Source: Planctomycetota bacterium
GTDB taxonomy: Bacteria > Planctomycetota > Planctomycetia > Planctomycetales > Planctomycetaceae
Direction of reading: 5' to 3'
Length of the DNA stretch: 9,299 bases
Assembly: GCA_023429275.1 (NCBI GenBank)
Contig: JAEYWB010000067.1
Span: forward strand, 1-9,299
Part shown: piece after piece, positions 1 to 7,252 of the stretch
Layout of the letters: each line of letters opens with the position of its first letter
How positions within the stretch are numbered: the stretch's first letter is position 1
Program-made: the position numbers and the translations under genes
Notes under the pieces: generated by a model
What the model was told of the DNA's origin: nothing
What the model saw: the letters and a program-made list of their open reading frames with translations, nothing else
Databases searched by the model: none

Positions 1-1029
1 GCGCAGGCCCCCGCGGCCGCTGGTGCTGCCCCGCCGGACCCTTCCGTAGCCGCGACGACCGCGCCGCCGGTCGCCGGGACGACAGAGGGAGGGCCGATGC
101 AGTCTCCCCCGCAGCCAGTCGATCCGCAGAAGAAGGAGACCCGCTGGCTCGGCAAGATTCCTTACGACGTTTTCTATGACCGGCCTCTCGTGGTGGCGTC
201 GGATCAGACGCCGCTCGCCGGCGGAACCGCTGTCGCGGCCGGAACGGCCCCCATGCCGACGGGGGCCGCGCCGATGCCCTCTCCAATGCCGATGCCTTCC
301 GGGGGAAGCCCGGCGGCGTCGGGCAAGTTCGACCTGGGCAAGCTCGTCACGATCGACGCACTCATTGAAGAGTCGAAGCAGGGGCGAACCCGGCTGACGA
401 CCGGCCTGCAGAAACTCGGCGACTTCAACAAGAACTTCAAGGAAGTCTCGGCCGAAGCGGCGGTCATGGCCGCGGTGACGGCCGCCGTCGGGCAGCATCC
501 GACGGCCGACAAGCCGAACTGGAAGGAGAAGGCGAAGTTCGTCCGCGACCTCTCCAAGGAGATCAGCAGCAAGGCGACGGACAAGGGGAGCGAGCGATAC
601 AACGCCTGCAAGGAGGCGTTCGAGAAGATCTGCGAGATGATGGACGGCGGCAAGCCCCCCGCCGGTGAGTCGAGCGACCAGGTCCCCTACAGCGATGTCA
701 CGACCCTGTCGGACATCATGTGGCGGTTCCAGAAGACGTTCGACTACCTCAAACTCAACGTCAACACGGCGGAGCGGTTCAAGGAGGAGAAGTCGTCGGT
801 CGAGCGGGAGACGATGATCTTCAACCTCCTCGCCGGCATCATGGCGACGGAGGGGTATGAGTACCTCGACGACGATGACTACATGCAATACCACAAGAAG
901 CTTGCGGAAGGGACCGCCGGCACCGTCCAGGCGGTCGAGGGAGGGGACTTCGAGAAGTTCCGGTCCTCTCTCAACATGATTCAGCAGGCGATGGACGAGT
1001 GCCATCCCAAATACCGGACCGGGGGGTAG
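1..1029 (+). CDS. Divergent cytochrome c'-like helical protein with Pro/Ala-rich linker, probably 5'-partial
   Basis: Not a family I can name with certainty. The frame is open from base 1 with no stop before TAG at 1029, so the gene probably begins upstream. An ATG at 97 has a GAGGGAGGG stretch 3 bases before it and is the alternative start (310 aa). Numbered from that ATG: residues 1-76 are Pro/Ala/Met-rich with an island WLGKIPYDVFYDRP (17-30). Two similar alpha-helical segments follow, about 118-187 and 236-307. The protein ends in MDECHPKYR (299-307), which resembles the C-terminal CxxCHxxYR haem motif of cytochrome c' proteins with the first Cys replaced by Met. The first segment ends in KICEMMDGG with no His, so it is unlikely to bind haem. 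The bases before 97 encode an Ala/Pro/Thr-rich stretch, which could be a linker or follow a signal peptide. Export and haem binding are inference. The protease gene follows after 66 bp on the same strand. Confidence 0.7.
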   Translation, partial: AQAPAAAGAAPPDPSVAATTAPPVAGTTEGGPMQSPPQPVDPQKKETRWLGKIPYDVFYDRPLVVASDQTPLAGGTAVAAGTAPMPTGAAPMPSPMPMPSGGSPAASGKFDLGKLVTIDALIEESKQGRTRLTTGLQKLGDFNKNFKEVSAEAAVMAAVTAAVGQHPTADKPNWKEKAKFVRDLSKEISSKATDKGSERYNACKEAFEKICEMMDGGKPPAGESSDQVPYSDVTTLSDIMWRFQKTFDYLKLNVNTAERFKEEKSSVERETMIFNLLAGIMATEGYEYLDDDDYMQYHKKLAEGTAGTVQAVEGGDFEKFRSSLNMIQQAMDECHPKYRTGG

Positions 1030-1095
1030 GTTCGTCTCCGCCGGTTCCGCCGCTCACTGTTTCTTCGAAGCCGTCTCTCACCACGAAAGTTCCCC

Positions 1096-2058
1096 ATGCG
1101 TCTTCCCGGGACTCTGGTCTCTTTCGCCGTCCTGCTGGGCCTTGGTCTGGCGGCACCGCTTGCCGTCGCCGACACGGTCCTTCTCAAATCGGGGCACAAG
1201 CTGCAGGGAGAGGTCCTGAAGAAGACCGACCGGGAGCTGTACGTCGACATCGGTGTCGACATCATCCGCATCCCGCTCGAAAAGCTGGATTCCATCGACG
1301 AGTCGGACGGGGCTTCGCCGGCCAAGGTGACGACCGTCACGGGAGACGAAGATGGCGTCTTCCTCATGGGAAGCCTCCCCGCGAAGTCGGTCAAGGACCT
1401 GGCGGAGGAGTATGGTGAAGGAGTGGTGCTCATCGAGACCCCCAGTGGTCTCGGGAGCGGTTTCATCATCAACGACCGGGGCTACTGCGTCACGAACTAC
1501 CACGTCGTCGAGGCGGAGACCCGGATCAGCGTGACGATCTTCGACCGCCAGCAGACGGGCGATCTCGTCCGCAAACGGTTTGAAGACGTGAGGATCCTGG
1601 CGCTCAATCCCTACTTCGACCTGGCCCTCCTGCAGATCCCGACGAAGGAAAAGGACTACAAGTTCCGCACGGTCTACCTCGCGGGGGATTCCGTGCCGAA
1701 GGAAGGGGAGAGCGTCTTTGCGATCGGGTCGCCGCTTGGTCTGGAGCGTTCGGTCTCGCAGGGGATCGTCAGCACCCGCAGCCGCAACTTTGACGGGATC
1801 CTCTACATCCAGACGACGACCGAGATCAACCCGGGGAACAGCGGCGGCCCGCTGTTCAACACCCGCGGCGAAGTGGTCGGCGTGACGAACATGAAGCTGA
1901 TCGGCGGTGAAGGGCTGGGCTTCGCGATCCCGATCAGCTACGTGAAGCACTTCCTGCGGAACCGGGACGCCTACGCGTTCGATGAGAAGAACCCGAACAC
2001 GGGCTACCGCTATCTCGATCCGCCGCGGCGGAAGAACCCGTCGAACGAAGGGTCGTGA
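1096..2058 (+). CDS. Secreted trypsin-like serine protease, HtrA/DegP type, without PDZ domain
   Basis: Probable periplasmic or envelope serine endopeptidase of the S1C (HtrA/Deg) family, 320 aa. Residues 1-25 form a signal peptide: a basic start, a Leu/Ala-rich core, and AVA|D as the likely cleavage site. Residues 26-69 form a small beta-rich segment (VLLKSGHKLQGEVLKK...) of the kind fused to many planctomycete secreted proteins. The protease domain spans about 105-290, and the triad is readable as His136 (TNYHVVE), Asp175 (NPYFDLALL) and Ser249 (NPGNSGGPLF). The GLGSGFII and GLGFAIPI strands around it are typical of Deg proteases. Only about 30 residues follow, so there is no PDZ domain, unlike DegP or DegS, whose PDZ domains sense unfolded or misassembled proteins. 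Substrates are unknown. No strong Shine-Dalgarno precedes the ATG. The upstream gene may be co-transcribed. Confidence 0.93.
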   Translation: MRLPGTLVSFAVLLGLGLAAPLAVADTVLLKSGHKLQGEVLKKTDRELYVDIGVDIIRIPLEKLDSIDESDGASPAKVTTVTGDEDGVFLMGSLPAKSVKDLAEEYGEGVVLIETPSGLGSGFIINDRGYCVTNYHVVEAETRISVTIFDRQQTGDLVRKRFEDVRILALNPYFDLALLQIPTKEKDYKFRTVYLAGDSVPKEGESVFAIGSPLGLERSVSQGIVSTRSRNFDGILYIQTTTEINPGNSGGPLFNTRGEVVGVTNMKLIGGEGLGFAIPISYVKHFLRNRDAYAFDEKNPNTGYRYLDPPRRKNPSNEGS

Positions 2059-2095
2059 GACGTTCGAGTCCGGTTTCGGCAGGAGGGAAGAGAAA

Positions 2096-2217
2096 TAACC
2101 ACCAAGGCACAAAGACACGAAGGAAACACAGAGCCGGGGAATCTGTTCTTAGAGAGATGGTTTCCTTGCCGGGCTTTCTGAGCTTCTCTTCTTGGTGTCT
2201 TCGTGTCCTGGTGGTTT
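2096..2217. repeat. Imperfect inverted repeat between convergent genes, possible bidirectional terminator
   Basis: The left arm 2096-2122 (TAACCACCAAGGCACAAAGA...) matches the reverse complement of 2191-2217 (CTTGGTGTCTTCGTGTCCTG...) at 22 of 27 positions. A perfect 8-bp inner pair, AAGGAAAC (2120-2127) with GTTTCCTT (2160-2167), can form inside or in competition. The element fills most of the space between the protease stop and the convergent acetyltransferase stop, so a transcript from either side would fold it. Purine-rich arms of the type ACCACCAAGrCAC...GAAG are, from memory, common dispersed intergenic repeats in planctomycetes and some other phyla. The window holds only one copy, so dispersal cannot be shown here. 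Confidence 0.7.
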
Positions 2218-2255
2218 TCTCATTGCGTTGTCTGACAGGTCTCGGCCACTTCCGG

Positions 2256-3215
2256 TCAGCGCGGCTGGCCCAGTCGGTAGGCGACTCCTTCGTCCACGAA
2301 GATGAAGCCGGCGTTGGTTGCGGCCCGCAGGCCGGTCGGGCTGTTGGACGGCAGGCTGATCTCGACGCGGGTGACGTACTGCTGCCGGAGCTGGCGGCAG
2401 GCCTCGATCAACAGAGTCTGGCCGTATCCTTTGCCGCGGAACTGCTCCGGGACGTCGAGGTCGACGAGGCCGACGGCCGGAGCCCCCCAGATGGGGCCGT
2501 ACTGATCGAGACGGACGACGTTGACGCTGGCGATCGGGGCGCCGTTGCGACGGAGCCGGAGGTGAAACCGGAACGCCTCCGAGCGGCCGTATTGTTCGTA
2601 CCACCACCAGGTCGGGTTGTCGGGCCGCTCGTCGGCGACGAGTTCCGTCTCTCGTCGAATGGTCATCAGCCGGGCCGAAGTCGGGTCCCGTGCGACCGAG
2701 AGATCGCGCTGCTTGATCTCATATGTGGCGATCGGGTTGTAGCCGAGCGCCTGGATGAACGGGTCAGCGCCAGGATCCGACCGGAGAAACCCTGACGGCC
2801 GGCAGCCGCCATAGAGGCCGAAACCGAACGGGTCCGCGCCGCGATGCGGGCCGGCATCGATCGTTTCCACTCCGCGGGCGAGCAGGTATTGCTCGGACTG
2901 TCTGACCAGGAGCCGGCCGATGCCGCGGCGGCGGTGCGAGGGAGTGACCAGAACAAAGCAGACGACGCCGCGCTTCGGGTCGAGGCTCGACCGGTCCGGC
3001 CGGATCGCGAACCCCGCGAGGGCGAACCCGATGACTTCTCCCTGCCGGCTGGCGATCAGGCAGCCTCGCGGGTCGAAGTAGGACCGGTTGACGGTCGCGT
3101 TCTCGAAGACGTCGATCGGTTCGGGGGCGGCCGCACCCCGTCCCAGGCCAGCCTCTTTCCAGAGCCGGATCAGCGACGGGATGTCTGCGTTGCGAAACGC
3201 GCGAACGTCAACCAC
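2256..3215 (-). CDS. GNAT-family N-acetyltransferase with two tandem GNAT domains
   Basis: Acetyl-CoA-dependent N-acyltransferase of unknown substrate, 319 aa. Two GNAT folds are visible. The N-terminal one (about 1-165) has the CoA pyrophosphate loop RRRGIG (95-100) after strand CFVLVTPSH. The C-terminal one (about 183-319) has a second loop, RGKGYG (260-265), after VGLVDLDVPEQF, and ends in a typical AATNAGF...GVAYRLG segment. Both loops fit the R/Q-x-x-G-x-G/A consensus, so both could bind acetyl-CoA. The tandem layout resembles mycothiol synthase (MshD), but nothing shows that substrate and actinobacterial mycothiol is not expected here. Translation starts at GTG, with AAAGGA (3225-3230) 9 bases upstream. 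It lies 176 bp downstream of panD on the same strand, and a functional link is not evident. Confidence 0.88.
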   Translation of the reverse strand: MVDVRAFRNADIPSLIRLWKEAGLGRGAAAPEPIDVFENATVNRSYFDPRGCLIASRQGEVIGFALAGFAIRPDRSSLDPKRGVVCFVLVTPSHRRRGIGRLLVRQSEQYLLARGVETIDAGPHRGADPFGFGLYGGCRPSGFLRSDPGADPFIQALGYNPIATYEIKQRDLSVARDPTSARLMTIRRETELVADERPDNPTWWWYEQYGRSEAFRFHLRLRRNGAPIASVNVVRLDQYGPIWGAPAVGLVDLDVPEQFRGKGYGQTLLIEACRQLRQQYVTRVEISLPSNSPTGLRAATNAGFIFVDEGVAYRLGQPR

Positions 3216-3224
3216 GCTCGGGAA

Positions 3225-3230
3225 TCCTTT
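3225..3230 (-). promoter_or_regulatory. Ribosome binding site supporting the GTG start of the acetyltransferase
   Basis: Read on the minus strand this is AAAGGA, 9 bases before the GTG at 3213-3215. The GNAT domain needs the residues directly after this GTG (VDVRAFRNADI), so the non-ATG start is well placed. Confidence 0.5.
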
Positions 3231-3391
3231 CAGCCGAGAGCGGGGCCTCGGCGGGGATCCATCATTCTGATGACTCGGGGAGCACGATCAATCGAGATCG
3301 GGCCGAATCGTCCACGGGGGCGCGAAGACAAAGGATGTCGAGCGTCACGACCGCATGAGCGCGATCAGATCTCCGTCACCGAGAGAGAAAT

Positions 3392-3754
3392 CTATCCCTC
3401 CCACTGATCCGTGATCTTGTTTCGTCCGTCGAGGATAGCGACCTTGGGCTTGTGGGTCCGGGCCTCTTCGGGCGTCATCTGCGCAAAGGCGAGAATGATG
3501 ACCCTGTCGCCGGGCTGCGCGAGCCGCGCCATTGCCCCGTTGAGCTGAATGTCGCCGCTTCCCGCCTGGCCGGGGATGGTGTAGGTCTCGCCCCGCTGCC
3601 CCGTATTGACGTTCGCCACGAGGACGTGCTCGTAGGGGAGGAGCCCCACGGCGTCCAGAAGGTCCTGAGAGACGGTGATGCTGCCGTGGTAGGTCAGCTC
3701 CGTCCGCGTCACCGCGGCCATGTGAAGCTTCGCCTTGAGCATCTGGATGAGCAT
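3392..3754 (-). CDS. panD: Aspartate 1-decarboxylase (pyruvoyl-dependent) proenzyme
   Basis: Decarboxylates L-aspartate to beta-alanine, which PanC joins to pantoate on the way to pantothenate and CoA; cytosolic tetramer. The 120-aa protein is close to the usual length (126 aa in E. coli). The self-processing site is present as YHGS (22-25). Cleavage between Gly24 and Ser25 converts the serine to the pyruvoyl cofactor. Lys9, Arg54 and Tyr58, conserved active-site residues of the E. coli enzyme, occur at the same numbers. LNGAMARLAQPGDRVIILAF (71-90) is the usual core, and EEARTHKPKV follows. The start at 3754 aligns with the E. coli N-terminus (M-3 residues-ML.GKLH); a second Met at residue 5 is possible. 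No strong Shine-Dalgarno is seen. Other pantothenate genes are absent from the window. A heptamer repeat element lies directly upstream. Confidence 0.97.
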   Translation of the reverse strand: MLIQMLKAKLHMAAVTRTELTYHGSITVSQDLLDAVGLLPYEHVLVANVNTGQRGETYTIPGQAGSGDIQLNGAMARLAQPGDRVIILAFAQMTPEEARTHKPKVAILDGRNKITDQWEG

Positions 3755-3782
3755 GGCTTCGAACTTGAGGGAACTCTGGGAA

Positions 3783-3907
3783 GCCGTCAGCGATCAGCCG
3801 TCAGCTCTCAGAGGAAAGTGTACGCAATGGACAAGGGGCGTAAGCAAAATCAGCCAGAGATCTTCATCTCTGGCTGACTGCTGACCGCTGAAAGCTGACA
3901 GCTCAGC
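3783..3907. repeat. Heptamer (GCTGANN) inverted-repeat element between panD and icd
   Basis: Three inverted heptamers, CGTCAGC, GATCAGC and CGTCAGC, run without gaps over 3785-3805. After about 67 bases, five direct heptamers follow at 3873-3907: GCTGACT, GCTGACC, GCTGAAA, GCTGACA and GCTCAGC. The two blocks are reverse-complementary in consensus, so they can pair around the central hairpin (3851-3876). The right block runs across the icd stop codon (TGA on the minus strand at 3903-3905). Runs of this kind translate as LSAVSSQ-like peptides and are, from memory, frequent in intergenic DNA of planctomycetes and some other bacteria. Origin and function are unknown to me. Confidence 0.8.
3851..3876 (-). 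terminator. Hairpin, likely intrinsic terminator of icd
   Basis: An 11-bp perfect stem, CAGCCAGAGAT (3851-3861) with ATCTCTGGCTG (3866-3876), closes a 4-base loop. On the minus strand it starts about 26 bases after the icd stop and is followed by ATTTTGCTTA, a short T-tract. It sits in the middle of the heptamer element, so it may be part of that repeat rather than a dedicated terminator. Confidence 0.55.
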
Positions 3908-5081
3908 TCTGCTGAATCTTCTTGCAGATCGCATCGGCCATTTCGCGGGTGCCGACGGCGGTCGGGTCGGTGCGGCTCGCCTTCATGTCGTAGGTGACGT
4001 CCTTGCCTTCGGCGATGACGTCCGCGACCGCACGGTCGAGCTTCTCGGCCGCCTTGGCTTCGCCGAGGTGCTCGAGCATCAGCTTGGCCGACAGAATCAG
4101 CGCGGTCGGGTTGACCTTGTTCTGGTTCTTGTACTTCGGAGCCGAACCGTGGGTCGCTTCGAAGATCGCCGCGTCGTCGCCGTAGTTGGCGCCCGGGGCG
4201 ACTCCGAGGCCGCCGACGAGGCCGGCGCACAGGTCGCTCAGGATGTCGCCGTACAGGTTCTCGGTGAGGATCACGTCGTACTGCTCGGGCTTCTGCACGA
4301 GCTGCATGCACATGTTGTCGATCAGCCGCTCCATGTAGGGGAGCTTCCCCTTGGTGTCGGCGACTTTGCCGACGAGCTCGGGATCGGGCTGCACGCCGAG
4401 GGCCAGGTCTTCCTGCTCGAACTTCGCCCCGTAGGCGACGGCGACCGCACGGGTCTCGTCGTACCACAGGCCGTCGGTGAACTTCATGATGTTCGCCTTG
4501 CAGACGCTCGTCACCGACTTGCGGTTGTTCTTGACGGCGTAATTGAAGGCGAAGTCCGCGATCTTCCGGGTCCCTTCGACCGAGATCGGCTTGATGCTGA
4601 TGCCGGTCGTCTTCTCGCTCGTCTTGATCTTCTTGCCGGTGGCGATCTCGTTGATCTTCTTCAGCAGGTCGATCGTCTTGGCGTCCCCGGCCTGGAACTC
4701 GACGCCCGCATAGAGGTCTTCCGTGTTCTCACGGACGAGGACGAGGTCGACGGCGTTGCCGGAGAAGCTCGTACGGACCCCCTTGTAGATCTTGCAGGGG
4801 CGGACGCACGCGTACAGGTTCAGTTCCTGGCGCAGGAAGACGTTGACGCTGCGGAAGCCCTTGCCGATCGGGGTCGTGATCGGGGCCTTGAGGGCGACCT
4901 TGTTCTTGCGGATCGACTCGAGGACGCTGTCGGGAACTTTCCCCTTGGCCTCGATGACCTCGATCCCGCACTCCTGCACGTCCCAGCGGATCTTGACGCC
5001 CGTTGCCTCGACACAGCGCTTGGTGGCTTCCGCGATCTCGGGGCCGATCCCGTCTCCGGGGAGCAGGGTGACGTCGTACAT
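3903..5081 (-). CDS. icd: Isocitrate dehydrogenase (NADP-type residues), isocitrate/isopropylmalate dehydrogenase family
   Basis: Oxidises and decarboxylates isocitrate to 2-oxoglutarate in the TCA cycle, cytosolic, 392 aa. The N-terminus [15 protein letters not shown] is the family signature. Isocitrate-binding residues are visible: Ser78 and Asn80 in [10 protein letters not shown], Arg84, Arg94, Arg117, Tyr124, Lys195, Asp255 and the metal aspartates Asp279/Asp283 (NLYGDILSD). The Ser in RSVN separates it from isopropylmalate dehydrogenase. Cofactor region: [15 protein letters not shown] (311-325) carries Lys316, Tyr317 and Val323, and VTYD has Tyr364, matching the NADP determinants Lys344, Tyr345, Val351 and Tyr391 of E. 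coli Icd. NAD-linked enzymes usually have Asp-Ile in place of Lys-Tyr. The position of E. coli Arg395 is Ala. NADP preference is therefore likely but unproven. The start has GGAG (5087-5090) 5 bases upstream. Homoisocitrate or tartrate dehydrogenase is less likely. Confidence 0.92.
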   Translation of the reverse strand: MYDVTLLPGDGIGPEIAEATKRCVEATGVKIRWDVQECGIEVIEAKGKVPDSVLESIRKNKVALKAPITTPIGKGFRSVNVFLRQELNLYACVRPCKIYKGVRTSFSGNAVDLVLVRENTEDLYAGVEFQAGDAKTIDLLKKINEIATGKKIKTSEKTTGISIKPISVEGTRKIADFAFNYAVKNNRKSVTSVCKANIMKFTDGLWYDETRAVAVAYGAKFEQEDLALGVQPDPELVGKVADTKGKLPYMERLIDNMCMQLVQKPEQYDVILTENLYGDILSDLCAGLVGGLGVAPGANYGDDAAIFEATHGSAPKYKNQNKVNPTALILSAKLMLEHLGEAKAAEKLDRAVADVIAEGKDVTYDMKASRTDPTAVGTREMADAICKKIQQS

Positions 5082-5086
5082 GGTTT

Positions 5087-5090
5087 CTCC
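5087..5090 (-). promoter_or_regulatory. Ribosome binding site of icd
   Basis: GGAG on the minus strand within TGGAGAAACC, 5 bases before the ATG at 5079-5081. It is the clearest Shine-Dalgarno among the minus-strand genes here and fits a highly expressed metabolic enzyme. Confidence 0.6.
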
Positions 5091-5168
5091 AGCAAAAAGA
5101 TCGGTGGCCGGGAGCTGAGCCCGCCGCTTCCGACACGCAAAATCAGGTCGCCGACAGGCGAGCGGGCG

Positions 5169-5197
5169 ACGGTATCAGACGAGTTTTCGCGATGCAA
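5169..5197 (-). promoter_or_regulatory. Candidate promoter for icd
   Basis: On the minus strand TTGCAT (5192-5197) is followed after 17 bases by TACCGT (5169-5174), a weak sigma70-like pair about 90 bases before the icd ATG. Each hexamer matches consensus at about half of its positions. Spacing and location support it more than sequence does. Confidence 0.25.
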
Positions 5198-5217
5198 GGT
5201 GGTGCGCTGGCGGGGCG

Positions 5218-5233
5218 GGGGGCTCCTGCCCCC
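5218..5233 (-). terminator. GC-rich hairpin just after the argF stop
   Basis: GGGGGC (5218-5223), loop TCCT, GCCCCC (5228-5233). On the minus strand the stem begins 4 bases after the argF TAA. There is no T-tract behind it, so it may be a U-less terminator, an mRNA 3'-end stabiliser, or a copy of a dispersed GC-rich repeat. Confidence 0.4.
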
Positions 5234-5237
5234 TCCT

Positions 5238-6158
<921 letters not shown>

Positions 6159-6280
6159 GTCAAACGCTCAGGCAGTGGCGGACTGAAACGGACAATCGAA
6201 AGGGAGCACGAAAACAACCAACGAGGAAACAATGAAACAGCAGGACGAAGGCCCCGGGGCGAGGAATGAGACGCGGCCCG

Positions 6281-7252
6281 CTACGAAGAACCGGCGCCTT
6301 TGAAGATCCGGCGCTGGATGTTCGCGTGGAACGGGGTCCAGGTCGATTGCGAGTTCGGGTCGGCCTGGATGAGCGTCGCGAACTCGTTGACCTTGGCGTC
6401 GAGGTTATCGAGGTGATGCAGCGCGATCGCCTCGGGGGTCATCGGGAGGCGGGCGCTCCCGTGTTCGTAGGTGCCGTGATGGCTGAGGATCATGTGCTTG
6501 ATCCGCAGGCTGAGCTCTTCCGGAAAGTCGCGGCCGTACCGCGCGGCGAACTCACTGGCCTTCTCGTCGAACATCTCGATCCCGATCGCCAGGTGCCCGA
6601 TCAACTGCCCCTCGTCGCTGTACCCGAACGTCGGATCCCACGTCAGTTCGCGAATCTTTCCGATATCGTGAAGGAACGCGCCGACCAGAAGCAACCGGGA
6701 ATCGACCTTGGGGTAGAGGTCGGCGATCCGGACGATCGTCTCCAGGAGGTTGACGATGTGTTCGAGGAGGCCGCCGTGATAGGCGTGATGCAGGCGGATA
6801 CCGGCCGGAGCCTGCGAAAGGGGCTCGGTGATGTTCGGATCGTCAAGAAAGCAGGTGACAAGCCCGCGGAGATCGGCGTGATCGATCCCGAGCAGGATCT
6901 CTCGCAGACGGCCGAGCAGCCGCTCGGTGTCGTGGCTGGTGGTCTGGATGAAGTCGGACTGCTGCAGGCCCGTTTCGTCGACCCCCTCGATCCGCGTCAG
7001 GATGACCTGCATGTTCCCCTGGTAGAGCTGCGTCTTCCCCCGCACGTGGACGTACTGTCCCGGCTGCAGGTGGGCGACCTGGCTCTCGGAGATGTTCCAG
7101 AAGAATCCGCTGATCTGTCCGGTCCTGTCCCGGAGCTGCGCGAGAAGGTAGAGGTCAGCGTTGCGGTTCGCGCGGAGCTGGCGGTCGGCCAGAAGGTAGA
7201 CCTCGTCGACCTGGGCCCCGTCGGTCAGGGTATTGACAAACTGCCGTGCCAT
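6281..7252 (-). CDS. yhaM: YhaM-type 3'-5' exoribonuclease: OB-fold plus HD domain
   Basis: Predicted metal-dependent nuclease that trims RNA, and possibly single-stranded DNA, from the 3' end; this role comes from Bacillus subtilis YhaM (314 aa). The product here is 323 aa from the ATG at 7252. Residues 14-90 form an OB-type nucleic-acid-binding fold (VYLLADRQLRANRNADLYLL, RDRTGQISGFFWN). The HD domain spans about 155-300: His165 (LLEH), His195-Asp196 (FLHDIGKI), His220, His258/His259 (ILSHHG) and Asp282 (HHLDNLDAKV), a complete metal-binding set. The frame stays open upstream to a TTG at 7417, but those 55 residues are unlike the family and the family's conserved start matches MARQFVNTLTDG. 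AAAAGG lies a few bases before this ATG. The argF gene follows after 122 bp on the same strand, with no known functional link. Confidence 0.9.
   Translation of the reverse strand: MARQFVNTLTDGAQVDEVYLLADRQLRANRNADLYLLAQLRDRTGQISGFFWNISESQVAHLQPGQYVHVRGKTQLYQGNMQVILTRIEGVDETGLQQSDFIQTTSHDTERLLGRLREILLGIDHADLRGLVTCFLDDPNITEPLSQAPAGIRLHHAYHGGLLEHIVNLLETIVRIADLYPKVDSRLLLVGAFLHDIGKIRELTWDPTFGYSDEGQLIGHLAIGIEMFDEKASEFAARYGRDFPEELSLRIKHMILSHHGTYEHGSARLPMTPEAIALHHLDNLDAKVNEFATLIQADPNSQSTWTPFHANIQRRIFKGAGSS

Noticed and set aside
1078..2118. A 346-codon minus-strand open frame over the protease gene
   Set aside because: The plus-strand frame has a signal peptide and an intact catalytic triad; the minus-strand product is Arg/Asp/Val-rich with no recognisable motif.
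3216..3391. Possible small gene or RNA between panD and the acetyltransferase
   Set aside because: I found no frame with convincing codon pattern and start, no strong hairpin and no recognisable RNA; it probably holds only the acetyltransferase leader and promoter.
3850..4467. A minus-strand frame overlapping icd and ending in LSAVSSQ-like residues
   Set aside because: Out of frame with icd. The LSAVSSQ tail is just the heptamer repeat translated, a common source of spurious gene calls.
5147..5170. GTCGCC...GGCGAC hairpin upstream of icd
   Set aside because: A 6-bp stem with a 12-base loop is expected by chance in sequence this GC-rich, and nothing links it to regulation.
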